DNA from: Actinocorallia populi
GTDB lineage: Bacteria > Actinomycetota > Actinomycetes > Streptosporangiales > Streptosporangiaceae
Direction: 5' to 3'
Length of the DNA: 64,000 bases
Assembly (NCBI RefSeq): GCF_002995495.1
Contig: NZ_PVZV01000006.1
Location: forward strand, 310,001 to 374,000
Shown here: one piece after another, positions 1-7,379 of the stretch
Position numbering within the stretch: position 1 is the first letter of the stretch
Layout: every line of letters begins with the position of its first letter
Program-made: the position numbers and the translations under genes
Notes under the pieces: model-generated
What the model was told of the DNA's origin: nothing
The model's input: the letters and a program-made list of their open reading frames with translations, nothing else
The model's database searches: none

Positions 1-51
1 ATCGGAGCCGAGGCACCCCACCTGCCGGAGTGGATCGCCCGCGGCCGCTGA
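1..51 (+). CDS. C-terminal tail of a gene entering from the left edge
   Basis: Frame 1 is open from the first base and ends at TGA 49-51, giving a 16-residue tail ending in PEWIARGR. A strong hairpin starts 7 bases after the stop, which supports a genuine gene end. The body lies outside the window, so no function can be given. Confidence 0.45.
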   Translation: MGAEAPHLPEWIARGR

Positions 52-57
52 CCGCGA

Positions 58-90
58 CCCCTCCCCCGGCTCCCGGTGCCGGGGGAGGGG
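58..90. terminator. Bidirectional intrinsic terminator
   Basis: A perfect 13-bp stem (58-70 paired with 78-90) closes a 7-base loop. It sits between the stop of the incoming plus-strand gene at 51 and the stop of the minus-strand DUF202 gene at 95, so it can serve both. No U-tract is present, which is common in high-GC actinomycetes. Confidence 0.65.
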
Positions 91-94
91 CGGC

Positions 95-424
95 TCAGCC
101 GTGCAGGAGCACGGCGCTCAGGTTGAACGCCGCGATCACGATGATGAGGCCGGTGAGCGCCCGCGTCGCGCGGGCGTGCGCGGTCAGGACGCTGGCGACC
201 GGTCTGCCGCGCCCGCGCCGGTATCCGCGGGAGGCGGCGAGCCAGATCAGCGCCGCGGCCGCGATGGTCGTGCCGCCGAACACGACCGCGAGCGTCCCCA
301 ACGCGGAGGTCGCACGGGCGAGCAGCGTCCCGTTGACCGCGATCAGCAGGGCTGTGCGCTGCCAGGCCAGTGCTGTGCGTTCCAGTTGTGCGCCGGGGTC
401 CGCCAGGCGTTCGGCCGGTGTCAC
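95..424 (-). CDS. DUF202 family small membrane protein
   Basis: A 109-residue protein. The N-terminal motif LERTALAWQRTALL (about residues 14-27) is typical of DUF202, and three hydrophobic segments follow (about 28-45, 47-64 and 88-107). DUF202 proteins are small inner-membrane proteins of unknown function. The start is a GTG at 424 that overlaps the TGA of the upstream DUF202 gene as GTGA, so the two are translationally coupled. The longer reading frame upstream of this GTG runs antiphase through its partner and is not credible as protein. Confidence 0.7.
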   Translation of the reverse strand: MTPAERLADPGAQLERTALAWQRTALLIAVNGTLLARATSALGTLAVVFGGTTIAAAALIWLAASRGYRRGRGRPVASVLTAHARATRALTGLIIVIAAFNLSAVLLHG

Positions 425-771
425 AGCAGGACCATCAGTACGGCCACGGCGGAGGCCGCGGCGACGGAGATGGCGAGGATCGGTGTCAGCCAGGTGCGGG
501 GCAGTGGTTGTCCGCGTCGCATGGCTCGCTGGTTGAGCGACCACCTTCGGTATCCGGCCAGGACGATCACGAGCCCGAGGACCGCCAGCGCCACGGCCGC
601 GGCCCTGCGCAGCCCGGAAGTCGCCACGTCGGGCAGTAGTTGGACGATGGCCAGTGCTCCGGCGTCCAGTGCCAGGGCCGTGCGCACGTATGCCAGGAAG
701 GTCCGTTCGTTGGCCAGCGAGAACCGGTAGTCCGGCTCCTCTTCCTCGCACACCCGCCCCGGATCGTTCAT
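421..771 (-). CDS. DUF202/YidH family membrane protein
   Basis: A 116-residue protein. Its opening, RFSLANERTFLAYVRTALALDAGALA, contains the DUF202/YidH signature (about residues 17-42). Three membrane segments follow at about 35-50, 58-73 and 96-116. It forms a two-gene unit with the DUF202 gene downstream, overlapping it by 4 bases, and the two probably make a heteromeric membrane protein of unknown role. ATG 771 was chosen because the signature lies just downstream; an in-frame upstream ATG would only add a low-complexity extension. Confidence 0.72.
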   Translation of the reverse strand: MNDPGRVCEEEEPDYRFSLANERTFLAYVRTALALDAGALAIVQLLPDVATSGLRRAAAVALAVLGLVIVLAGYRRWSLNQRAMRRGQPLPRTWLTPILAISVAAASAVAVLMVLL

Positions 772-1038
772 CCGCCCCGCCCCCCGAGTGAGATCATCGG
801 ACGGGACCATCCTCCCCGGGCACGGCGACGGCACCCGCTCCGGGGCGAGGGATGTGAAAGACCAGGATCCAGACGCTCCAGGCGACCCGTTTTGCTTCCA
901 AGCCCGCCGCCCGCGTCGTGCTGACGCACATGCTCCGCCGACCCGTACAACGGCGACCACCCGGCCGCGGCGCGGACGGCCCCGCGAACCCGCGTTGAAG
1001 CGCCCACGTCCGCCGGCTCGTCCGGCAGGCCGGGAAAG
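772..1038. other. Non-coding stretch
   Basis: This interval separates the DUF202 pair from the terminator of the alcohol dehydrogenase gene; both neighbours are on the minus strand. The DUF202 promoter must lie here. I see no convincing -10/-35 pair, operator palindrome or conserved small ORF. Confidence 0.4.
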
Positions 1039-1080
1039 ACCGGACGCCCGGCGGCCCCGTGGTGCCGCCGGGCGTCCGGT
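1039..1080 (-). terminator. Strong intrinsic terminator of the alcohol dehydrogenase gene
   Basis: A perfect 17-bp stem (1039-1055 paired with 1064-1080) with an 8-base loop begins 7 bases past the stop codon of the minus-strand dehydrogenase at 1088. Confidence 0.8.
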
Positions 1081-1087
1081 CCCCGGG

Positions 1088-2233
1088 TCAGAACTTGATC
1101 ATGCCGCGGATGTTCTTGCCGTCGCGCATGTCCTGGTAGCCCTGGTTGACCTCGTCGAGGGTGTAGGTGCTGGTGACGAGGTCGTCGAGGTTGAGCTTGC
1201 CGTCCTGGTAGAGGCGCAGGAGGCGGGGGATGTCGCGGCGGGGGTTGGCGTTGCCGAAGATGCAGCCGACCAGCTCCTTGCGCTGCATCGCCATGTCGAA
1301 CAGGTTGAGCTTGACGTCCTCCTGGAGGATGGGCGCGACGGCGGTGAGCACGCCGCGGCCGCCCTTGGTGACCATGCCCATCATCGGGCCGATGAGCTCG
1401 CCGGTGGCCACGCCGGTGGTGAGGATGACCTTGTCGGCCATCGCGCCCCAGGTGATCTCGCCGACCAGCGCCATGGCCTCCTCGATGGAGGCGGCGGTGT
1501 GGGTGGCGCCGAAGAGCCTGGCCTTCTCGCGCTTCCACTCCACGGGCTCCACGGCCACGACGTACCGGGCTCCGGCCAGGGCCGCGCCCTGCACGGCGTT
1601 CATGCCCAGGCCGCCGGTGCCGATCACCACGACGGTCTCGCCCGCCCGCACGTCGGCGGCGTTGACGGCCGAGCCCCAGCCGGTGGTGACGCCGCAGCCG
1701 ACCAGCGCCGCCTTGTCCAGCGGGATCCAGTCGTCGATCTTGACGCAGCTGCTCTCGTTGACCACGGTGTAGGGCGCGAACGTGCCGGTGCAGCACATGG
1801 TGCCCAGGTCCGTGCCGTCCGCGGCGTGGTGGCGCGAGGTCATGTCGCTGATCTGGCGGCCGGCCAGCAGCACCGCGCCCAGGTCGCACAGGTGCTGGCG
1901 GCCCATGGCGCAGGAGGGGCAGCGGCCGCACGCCGGGATGAAGGACAGGACGACGTGGTCGCCCTCCTTCAGCGTGGTCACGCCCGGACCGACCTCGACG
2001 ACCTCGCCGGCGCCCTCGTGGCCGCCGATGATGGGGAACTGCTCCAGCTGCATCAGCTCGGCGATGCCCGGGTCCAGGACCATGTCCCCGGTGACCATGT
2101 GCTCGTCGGAGTGGCACAGGCCCGACGCGGCGAGCTTGATCTTGACCTCGCCCGCCTTCGGATCGTCGAGCTCGATGTCCTCGACGCTCCATTCGCTGTT
2201 CTGCTTCCACAGGATCGCTGCGCGGGTCTGCAT
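1088..2233 (-). CDS. NDMA-dependent zinc alcohol dehydrogenase (MDR superfamily)
   Basis: A 381-residue medium-chain dehydrogenase expected to oxidise alcohols to aldehydes. The catalytic zinc ligand Cys40 is in GLCHSDEH and His72-Glu73 are in GHEGAGEV. Structural-zinc cysteines are at 102, 105, 108 and 116 (CGRCPSC and a later Cys). The nucleotide-binding GTGGLGMNAVQGA motif follows in mid-protein. The insert and length match the actinobacterial NDMA-dependent group, which keeps its nicotinamide cofactor bound and uses a separate electron acceptor (family knowledge). Start ATG 2233 has a GAGGAG ribosome site. It is transcribed away from a TetR gene and shares a regulatory gap with it. With AlkB 1.6 kb away, a role in alkanol oxidation is a plausible inference. 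Confidence 0.85.
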   Translation of the reverse strand: MQTRAAILWKQNSEWSVEDIELDDPKAGEVKIKLAASGLCHSDEHMVTGDMVLDPGIAELMQLEQFPIIGGHEGAGEVVEVGPGVTTLKEGDHVVLSFIPACGRCPSCAMGRQHLCDLGAVLLAGRQISDMTSRHHAADGTDLGTMCCTGTFAPYTVVNESSCVKIDDWIPLDKAALVGCGVTTGWGSAVNAADVRAGETVVVIGTGGLGMNAVQGAALAGARYVVAVEPVEWKREKARLFGATHTAASIEEAMALVGEITWGAMADKVILTTGVATGELIGPMMGMVTKGGRGVLTAVAPILQEDVKLNLFDMAMQRKELVGCIFGNANPRRDIPRLLRLYQDGKLNLDDLVTSTYTLDEVNQGYQDMRDGKNIRGMIKF

Positions 2234-2324
2234 GGGGGGACTCCTCCTCGGGGAGAGGGTGGTCAGGAGGTACTTACCGAGGCCAGCATGGCACTTCCGT
2301 ACGATGGGAACAATAGGATGATCG

Positions 2325-2350
2325 TCGGTCCAGGGACCGAGGTCTAGACC
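2325..2350. promoter_or_regulatory. Putative TetR operators in the adh/tetR divergent promoter
   Basis: Two palindromes abut. TCGGTCC-AG-GGACCGA (2325-2340) has 7-bp arms, and GGTCTAGACC (2341-2350) is a perfect 10-bp palindrome. They lie between the divergent dehydrogenase and TetR genes, 26 bases ahead of the preferred TetR start. This is the usual position for an autoregulatory TetR operator; that the neighbouring TetR binds here is inference. Confidence 0.55.
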
Positions 2351-2375
2351 AATGTCGCCGGAAGGGGGCGGGCCG

Positions 2376-3041
2376 ATGCCCAGACCGGCGCCGGAGCGGG
2401 TGACGCGGGTGGTGCTCACCCGCGAGCTCATCGTGCACACCGCCGTGGAGCTGGTCGAACGCCGCGGCCCCGCCGCCCTGTCGATGCGCGCCGTCGGCGA
2501 GGAGCTGGGGGTCAGCGCGATGGCCATGTACCGGCACGTGGCGAGCAAAGACGAGCTCGTCGCGGGCATCGCCGAGTACGTGATGACGACCCTGGACGTG
2601 CCCGAGCCGGACGTGCCCGAGGCGGACTGGAAGGACGGGGCGCGGAGCCTCATGCGGGCCTTCCGGGCGATCGCCCAGGAGTACCCCCGCAGTCTGGCGC
2701 TGGCGCTGGAGAGCAGGACGGGCATCCCCGTCGCGCTGAGGGCGATCGAACGCGCCCTGTCCCTGTGCGCGCGGGCCGGGCTGGACGGGCCGACGTCCGT
2801 GCACGTCATGAGGTCCCTGATGGCCTACACCCTCGGCTCCCAGCTGCGGGAGGCCGGGATGGGCAGGCTCCTGTCCCGCCAGGCGGCGGATCCCGCCGAG
2901 ACCGTGCGCTCCCTGGAGCCCGCGAGGTTCCCGCACGTCGTGGCGCTGCCCGACGAGCTGGTCGACCACGGCTCGGACGCCGACTTCGAGTTCGGCCTCG
3001 AGCTGTTCCTCTCCTCCGTGGAGCCGATGCGCGCGCCCTGA
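2376..3041 (+). CDS. TetR family transcriptional regulator (TetR_C-type)
   Basis: A 221-residue repressor. The N-terminal helix-turn-helix spans about residues 15-60, with ALSMRAVGEELGVSAMAMYRHVASKDEL as the recognition region. The C-terminal ligand domain resembles that of the tetracycline-repressor branch. It is divergent from the alcohol dehydrogenase, with paired palindromes in the gap, so it probably controls that gene and itself. ATG 2376 is preferred because a GAAGGGGG sequence precedes it; an in-frame ATG at 2352 abuts the operator and lacks a ribosome site. It is a close paralogue of the convergent TetR that ends 13 bases away. The ligand is unknown, possibly a long-chain alcohol or aldehyde. 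Confidence 0.82.
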   Translation: MPRPAPERVTRVVLTRELIVHTAVELVERRGPAALSMRAVGEELGVSAMAMYRHVASKDELVAGIAEYVMTTLDVPEPDVPEADWKDGARSLMRAFRAIAQEYPRSLALALESRTGIPVALRAIERALSLCARAGLDGPTSVHVMRSLMAYTLGSQLREAGMGRLLSRQAADPAETVRSLEPARFPHVVALPDELVDHGSDADFEFGLELFLSSVEPMRAP

Positions 3042-3054
3042 GGCGGCCGCGACG

Positions 3055-3717
3055 TCAGGAGCCGGTCCGGAGCAGCCGGTCGAGCCCGGACAGCAGCATC
3101 TCCAGGCCGGTCTCGAAGTCCGCTTCGGGGTCGGGCTGCATGAGCTGGGGGGCCAGGGCGGTCACATGGGGGAAGCGCCCCGGGTCGGCCTGGACGGTCT
3201 GGAATGCGGCCTCGGGGGTCTGGTCGGGGGTTTTGAGGGCCCCGTTCTCCATCATCTGGGAGCCGATGGCGTACGACATCAGCGCCCGCAGTGCCCGTAC
3301 CGAGGTCTCGCCGTCGAACCCGGCCGCGGCCAGGAGTCCCAGGGCGCGTTCGGCGGCCCGCCAGCTGAACTCGAGGTCGAGCCTGCTGGTGAGGAGCAGG
3401 TGCATGCTGCGGGGGTAGGCGCGGGCGACGCCGCGGAAGGCGCCGATCATGGCGCGGGCGTTGAGCTTCCAGTCCTGGCCGGGCCCCGCCTCGTCCTCGG
3501 GGAGGTCCAGGCCGGCCAGGACCGTCCGGGCCACCTCCTCCAGCAGGGTCTCCCGGTCGGGAACGTGGTTGTACAGGGACATCGTGCCCACGCCGAGCTC
3601 CGCGGCGACCTTGCGCATCGACAGCGCCCCGGCGCCGTCCCGCTCGATGAGCGTGATGGCGGCCCGCACGATCGACTCCCGGGTCAGCGGCCGCCGCCCT
3701 GCCGCGTTCTTGGCCAT
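3055..3717 (-). CDS. TetR family transcriptional regulator (paralogue of its neighbour)
   Basis: A 220-residue TetR protein. The HTH is at about residues 14-58 (ALSMRKVAAELGVGTMSLYNHVPDRETL). The C-terminal domain contains LRALMSYAIGSQMMENG, which lines up with LMAYTLGSQLREAG in the convergent TetR, so the two share an origin. It is divergent from alkB, and the intervening gap carries two TACGTA palindromes, suggesting control of alkane hydroxylation. Start ATG 3717 has a GAGAGGGA ribosome site. The effector is unknown. Confidence 0.82.
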   Translation of the reverse strand: MAKNAAGRRPLTRESIVRAAITLIERDGAGALSMRKVAAELGVGTMSLYNHVPDRETLLEEVARTVLAGLDLPEDEAGPGQDWKLNARAMIGAFRGVARAYPRSMHLLLTSRLDLEFSWRAAERALGLLAAAGFDGETSVRALRALMSYAIGSQMMENGALKTPDQTPEAAFQTVQADPGRFPHVTALAPQLMQPDPEADFETGLEMLLSGLDRLLRTGS

Positions 3718-3782
3718 CCCCGTCCCTCTCCGGGCCGTGCGCTCTGCGGCCCGCCCGCCACGGTAGCAGCGCCGGCCCGAGG

Positions 3783-3817
3783 TACGTACGGCCTACATCT
3801 TGTTTACAGCGTACGTA
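3783..3817. promoter_or_regulatory. Putative operator pair ahead of alkB
   Basis: TACGTA occurs at 3783-3788 and again at 3812-3817, their centres 29 bases apart, within the gap between the divergent TetR and alkB genes. The flanks are partly mirrored (GTACGTACGG and GCGTACGTAAC). TTGTTTAC between them could be a -35 region. Binding by the adjacent TetR is inference. Confidence 0.42.
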
Positions 3818-3860
3818 ACGTGGCACGGTGGAGGCACCAGCCCTTGTGCACGGAGGTGTC

Positions 3861-5033
3861 ATGAAGACTGAGACGACCGGCGTCGCGCACGTCGAATGGG
3901 TCGACAAGAAGAAGTACCTGTGGCTGCTGGGCCTGCTCGTCCCGTCCCTGCCGTTCGTGTCGTGGGGACTGTTCGAGGCGAGCGGATGGGGGGTGTCCTG
4001 GTTCCTCGGTCCGCTGCTGTTCGGCTGGGTGGTCCCGCTGCTGGACAAGGCATGGGGCAAGGACTCGAACAACCCGCCGGAGAGCGTCCTGTCCTGGCTG
4101 GAGGGACAGCGCTACTACCGCTGGTGCGTCTACGCCTACCTGCCGCTGCAGTACGCGGGCCTGGTGCTGGCCTGCTGGATGTGGTCACGCGGCGATGTGA
4201 CGGTGGTGGAGAAGATCGGTGTAGCCCTCACCGCCGGCATGGTGGGCGGCATCGGTATCAACACCGCGCACGAGCTCGGCCACAGGAAGGAGTCGGTGGA
4301 GCGCTGGCTGTCGAAGGTCGCGCTCGCGCAGACCGCGTACGGGCACTTCTACATCGAGCACAACCGCGGCCACCACGTTCGCGTCGCCACTCCCGAGGAC
4401 CCGGCCAGCGCCCGGCTGGGGGAGAGCTTCTACCGGTTCCTTCCCCGCACCGTGTGGGGCAGCCTGAAGTCGGCGTGGCGCCTGGAGAAGAAGCGCCTGG
4501 CCCGCAGCGGGCACGGCCCGTGGACATGGCGCAGCGACATCCTCAACGCCTGGGCGATGACCGTGGTGCTGTTCGGCGCGCTCATCGCGGTATTCGGCGC
4601 GGGCATCATCCCCTACCTGCTGGTGCAGGTCGTCATCGGCTTCTCCGCCCTGGAGGTCGTCAACTACCTGGAGCACTACGGCCTGCTCCGCGAGAAGACC
4701 CCGACCGGCAGGTACGAGCGCTGCGCCCCCCGCCACAGCTGGAACAGCGACGACATCGCCTCCAACATCCTGCTCTACCATCTGCAGCGCCACAGCGACC
4801 ACCACGCCAACCCCACCCGCCGCTACCAGGCCCTGCGCCACTTCGACGAGGCGCCCGAACTGCCCTCGGGCTATGCCACCATGTCCCGCCTGGCCTACAT
4901 CCCGCCCCTGTGGCGCAAGGTGATGGACAGGCGCGTCATCGCCCACTACGGAGGCGACGCCTCCAAGGCCAACATCCAGCCCGGCAAGCACGCCCGCTAC
5001 GGCCTCCCCGAGCCCCGCAAGGAGCCCGCCTGA
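3861..5033 (+). CDS. alkB: Alkane 1-monooxygenase, AlkB-type integral-membrane di-iron hydroxylase
   Basis: A 390-residue membrane enzyme that hydroxylates the terminal carbon of alkanes using O2 and electrons from rubredoxin. The histidine boxes are clear: HELGH (137-141), EHNRGHH (166-172) and LQRHSDHH near residue 310. The AlkB-specific NYLEHYG motif is at about 268-274. Hydrophobic segments at about 19-37, 45-61, 90-108 and 115-133, plus a later pair, fit the six-helix fold. ATG 3861 follows a GGAGGTG ribosome site. No rubredoxin or rubredoxin reductase gene follows and no rubredoxin domain is fused, so the electron donor must be encoded elsewhere. Divergent TetR control is likely. Confidence 0.92.
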   Translation: MKTETTGVAHVEWVDKKKYLWLLGLLVPSLPFVSWGLFEASGWGVSWFLGPLLFGWVVPLLDKAWGKDSNNPPESVLSWLEGQRYYRWCVYAYLPLQYAGLVLACWMWSRGDVTVVEKIGVALTAGMVGGIGINTAHELGHRKESVERWLSKVALAQTAYGHFYIEHNRGHHVRVATPEDPASARLGESFYRFLPRTVWGSLKSAWRLEKKRLARSGHGPWTWRSDILNAWAMTVVLFGALIAVFGAGIIPYLLVQVVIGFSALEVVNYLEHYGLLREKTPTGRYERCAPRHSWNSDDIASNILLYHLQRHSDHHANPTRRYQALRHFDEAPELPSGYATMSRLAYIPPLWRKVMDRRVIAHYGGDASKANIQPGKHARYGLPEPRKEPA

Positions 5034-5039
5034 CCCGGC

Positions 5040-5636
5040 TCAGCCGGCGCCGACGATGCGGAGGGCCACCTGGACGTAGCGGTCGGCCACGTCCTCGGGG
5101 CTCCAGTCGCCGTCCTCCCGGTACCAGCGGGCGATGTCGACGCCCAGGGAGAGGAGGGCGGTGGCGGCCGCCCGGGGGTCGGGGGCGTCGAAGGCGCCGG
5201 AGGCGGTGCCCTTCTCCACCAGGGCGCGGATCTCGCGGCTGACCTCGCGGCGGATCTCACGGATCTCGGCCAGGTGTTCGGGGCTGAGGGCCGACAGCTC
5301 GTAGTTGACGACGCGGGCGCGGACGTGCCCGCGGGCGTGGTGGACGACGAAGTCGTGGATCACGCGGCGCAGGGCCTCGGCGGGGTCGTCTGAGGAGGCC
5401 GCCGCCTCCCGGACCAGGCGGAGGGTGCCCTCGTGGCCCGTGCGCGAGATCAGGTAGAGCAGCTCCTCCTTGGACCGGTGGTGGACGTAGAGGGCGGCGG
5501 GGCTCATTCCCGCGGCGGTGGCGATGTCGCGGGTGGTCGTGCCGTGGAAGCCCTTCTCGGCGAACGCGCGGGCGGCGGCCTCGAACAGCCGGGCGCGGGT
5601 GGCGTCGGCGCGGGCGAGGCCGGAGGCGTCGGTCAT
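5040..5636 (-). CDS. TetR regulator resembling KstR2
   Basis: A 198-residue TetR regulator. The HTH is at about residues 10-55 (HGTTTRDIATAAGMSPAALYVHHRSKEEL). The C-terminal domain ends in VDIARWYREDG...ADRYVQVAL, a pattern I associate with KstR2, the repressor of cholesterol-ring catabolism in mycobacteria and rhodococci. ATG 5636 was chosen; a GTG one codon upstream is equally possible. It is divergent from a MaoC/acyl-CoA dehydrogenase operon, and a perfect 14-bp palindrome in the gap closely matches the KstR2 operator pattern. An acyl-CoA ligand is therefore likely, although the true inducer is not known. Confidence 0.8.
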   Translation of the reverse strand: MTDASGLARADATRARLFEAAARAFAEKGFHGTTTRDIATAAGMSPAALYVHHRSKEELLYLISRTGHEGTLRLVREAAASSDDPAEALRRVIHDFVVHHARGHVRARVVNYELSALSPEHLAEIREIRREVSREIRALVEKGTASGAFDAPDPRAAATALLSLGVDIARWYREDGDWSPEDVADRYVQVALRIVGAG

Positions 5637-5684
5637 CACCCGTCCATTCTTCCCCGGATCGCGGTATACCGGTACCCTGAGCTG

Positions 5685-5698
5685 ACTAAGCGCTTAGT
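5685..5698. promoter_or_regulatory. KstR2-like operator palindrome
   Basis: ACTAAGCGCTTAGT is a perfect 14-bp palindrome, 22 bases ahead of the MaoC start and in the gap shared with the divergent TetR gene. It fits the KstR2 consensus AnCAAGnnCTTGnT (from memory) except for one symmetrical C-to-T / G-to-A change. It is very probably the operator of this TetR protein. Confidence 0.72.
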
Positions 5699-5720
5699 AA
5701 CCTACGGGAAGGCGGGCCGG

Positions 5721-6173
5721 ATGAGGGTCTTCCAGAGCGTCGAAGAGGTGGAACGGGCCGTCGGCACCCACCTGGGGTACTCCGAATGGCACACCGTGAC
5801 CCAGGAGCAGATCGACACCTTCGCCAGGGCCACCGGCGACCACCAGTGGATCCACGTCGACCCCGAGCGGGCCGCCCAGGGGCCGTTCGGCACGACCATC
5901 GCCCACGGCTACCTCACGCTGTCGCTCGTGCCGATGCTCGTCTGGCAGGTCTACCGGCTCGAGGGGCTGAAGATGAGCGTCAACTACGGCGCGGACAAGC
6001 TCCGCTTCCCCTCTCCGGTGCCGGTGGACTCCAAGGTCCGCGCGGGTGTGGAACTGCTGTCCCTGACGCCCGGAAGCGGCGGCCACCGGCTGAAGGCGCG
6101 GGTGACCGTCGAACGCGAGGGCGGCGGCAAGCCGGTCTGCGTCGTGGAGTCCGTCAGCGTCCTGGTGCCCTGA
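5721..6173 (+). CDS. MaoC-like enoyl-CoA hydratase
   Basis: A 150-residue single hot-dog-fold protein. The hydratase-2 signature reads RATGDHQWIHVDPERA...TTIAHGYLTLSL, with the catalytic Asp/His pair in the GDHQWIH segment (about residues 38-44). It would hydrate an enoyl-CoA to a 3-hydroxyacyl-CoA. It is the first gene of an operon with two acyl-CoA dehydrogenases, 12 bases upstream of the first. ATG 5721 follows GGGAAGGCGG. This set (dehydrogenation then hydration) is a beta-oxidation module. The heteromeric dehydrogenase pair suggests a bulky, possibly cyclic, acyl-CoA substrate, which is inference. Confidence 0.85.
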   Translation: MRVFQSVEEVERAVGTHLGYSEWHTVTQEQIDTFARATGDHQWIHVDPERAAQGPFGTTIAHGYLTLSLVPMLVWQVYRLEGLKMSVNYGADKLRFPSPVPVDSKVRAGVELLSLTPGSGGHRLKARVTVEREGGGKPVCVVESVSVLVP

Positions 6174-6185
6174 GAGAGGAGAAAG

Positions 6186-7379
6186 ATGTCCGACGAGACG
6201 ACGGTGCGCGAGGTCCTGCGGCAACGGGTCGCCGACTTCCTGGCCGCCCACGACCCCGCCACGACCGAACGGCTCGCCTTCCTGCGGGCCCGCTACGACG
6301 CCGGGCTGGCCTGGGTGTTCTTCCCCGAAGGCCACGGCGGCCTGGGACTGGCCAGGGACCTGCAGCCCGAGGTCGACCTGCTCTTCGCCAGGGCGGGCGC
6401 ACCCGGCAACAACGTCCGGGGCAACGGCATCGGCCTGGGCATGGCCGCCCCGACGATCCTGGCGTTCGGCACCGAGGAGCAGAAGAAGCGCTTCCTGCGC
6501 CCGCTGTGGACGGGCGAGGAGATCTGGTGCCAGCTGTTCAGCGAGCCCGGCGCCGGCTCCGACCTGGCCGGGCTCGCCACCCGCGCGGTGCGCGACGGAG
6601 ACTCCTGGGTGGTCGACGGCCAGAAGGTCTGGACGTCGCACGCGCACAACGCGCGGTTCGCGATCCTGGTCGCCCGCACGAATCCCGACGTCCCCAAGCA
6701 CCAGGGCCTCACCTACTTCCTGTGCGATATGACCGACCCGGGAGTCGAGGTACGCCCGCTGCGGCAGATCACCGGCGAGGCCGAGTTCAACGAGGTGTTC
6801 CTCACCGGCGTGCGCATCCCCGACGCCCACCGGCTCGGCGCCGAGGGCGACGGCTGGCGGGTCGCCAACGCCACCCTCAACAACGAGCGCGTGGCCATCG
6901 GCGGCGGCTCCGGCACCCGCTCCGGCGGCATGATCGGCGTGGTCTCCCGCACCTGGCGCGAGCACCCCGAACGCCGCACCCCCGAACTGCACGACCGGCT
7001 GGTCAAACTGTGGGTGGAGGCCGAGGTCGCCCGCGTCACCGGGCAGCGGCTCCGCCAGAAGCTGCGGCTCGGCCAGCCCGGCCCGGAGGGTTCGGCGATG
7101 AAGCTGACCTTCGCCCGCCTCAACCAGCAGCTGTCCGGCCTGGAGGTCGAGCTGCTCGGCGAGGACGGCCTGCGCTACTCCGACTGGACGATGGTCCGCC
7201 CCGACGGCGTCGACTTCACCGGCCGCGACGCCGGATACCGCTACCTGCGCGCCAAGGGCAACTCCATCGAGGGCGGCACCTCGGAGATCCTGCGCAACAT
7301 CGTCGCCGAACGCGTCCTCGGCCTTCCCCCCGAACACCGCGTCGACAAGCACGTCCCCTGGAAGGAGCTCGACAAGTGA
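6186..7379 (+). CDS. Acyl-CoA dehydrogenase (large partner of a pair)
   Basis: A 397-residue FAD-dependent dehydrogenase that introduces the alpha,beta double bond in an acyl-CoA. The family signatures QLFSEPGAGSDLAGL (about residues 117-131) and, near the end, GGTSEILRNIVAERVLG are intact. ATG 6186 has an AGGAG site. The stop overlaps the GTG of the next acyl-CoA dehydrogenase as GTGA, so the two products are made together. Coupled pairs like this are typical of the alpha2beta2 FadE enzymes that act on steroid side chains and rings in actinomycetes (family knowledge). The exact substrate is not readable from sequence. Confidence 0.85.
   Translation: MSDETTVREVLRQRVADFLAAHDPATTERLAFLRARYDAGLAWVFFPEGHGGLGLARDLQPEVDLLFARAGAPGNNVRGNGIGLGMAAPTILAFGTEEQKKRFLRPLWTGEEIWCQLFSEPGAGSDLAGLATRAVRDGDSWVVDGQKVWTSHAHNARFAILVARTNPDVPKHQGLTYFLCDMTDPGVEVRPLRQITGEAEFNEVFLTGVRIPDAHRLGAEGDGWRVANATLNNERVAIGGGSGTRSGGMIGVVSRTWREHPERRTPELHDRLVKLWVEAEVARVTGQRLRQKLRLGQPGPEGSAMKLTFARLNQQLSGLEVELLGEDGLRYSDWTMVRPDGVDFTGRDAGYRYLRAKGNSIEGGTSEILRNIVAERVLGLPPEHRVDKHVPWKELDK

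Noticed and set aside
788-2347. A long plus-strand reading frame of about 519 codons opposite the alcohol dehydrogenase
   Set aside because: It is rich in Gly/Ala/Arg/His without domains and mirrors the intact dehydrogenase on the other strand. It is a GC-driven shadow frame, as are similar frames opposite araB, araA, pcaR and the acyl-CoA genes.
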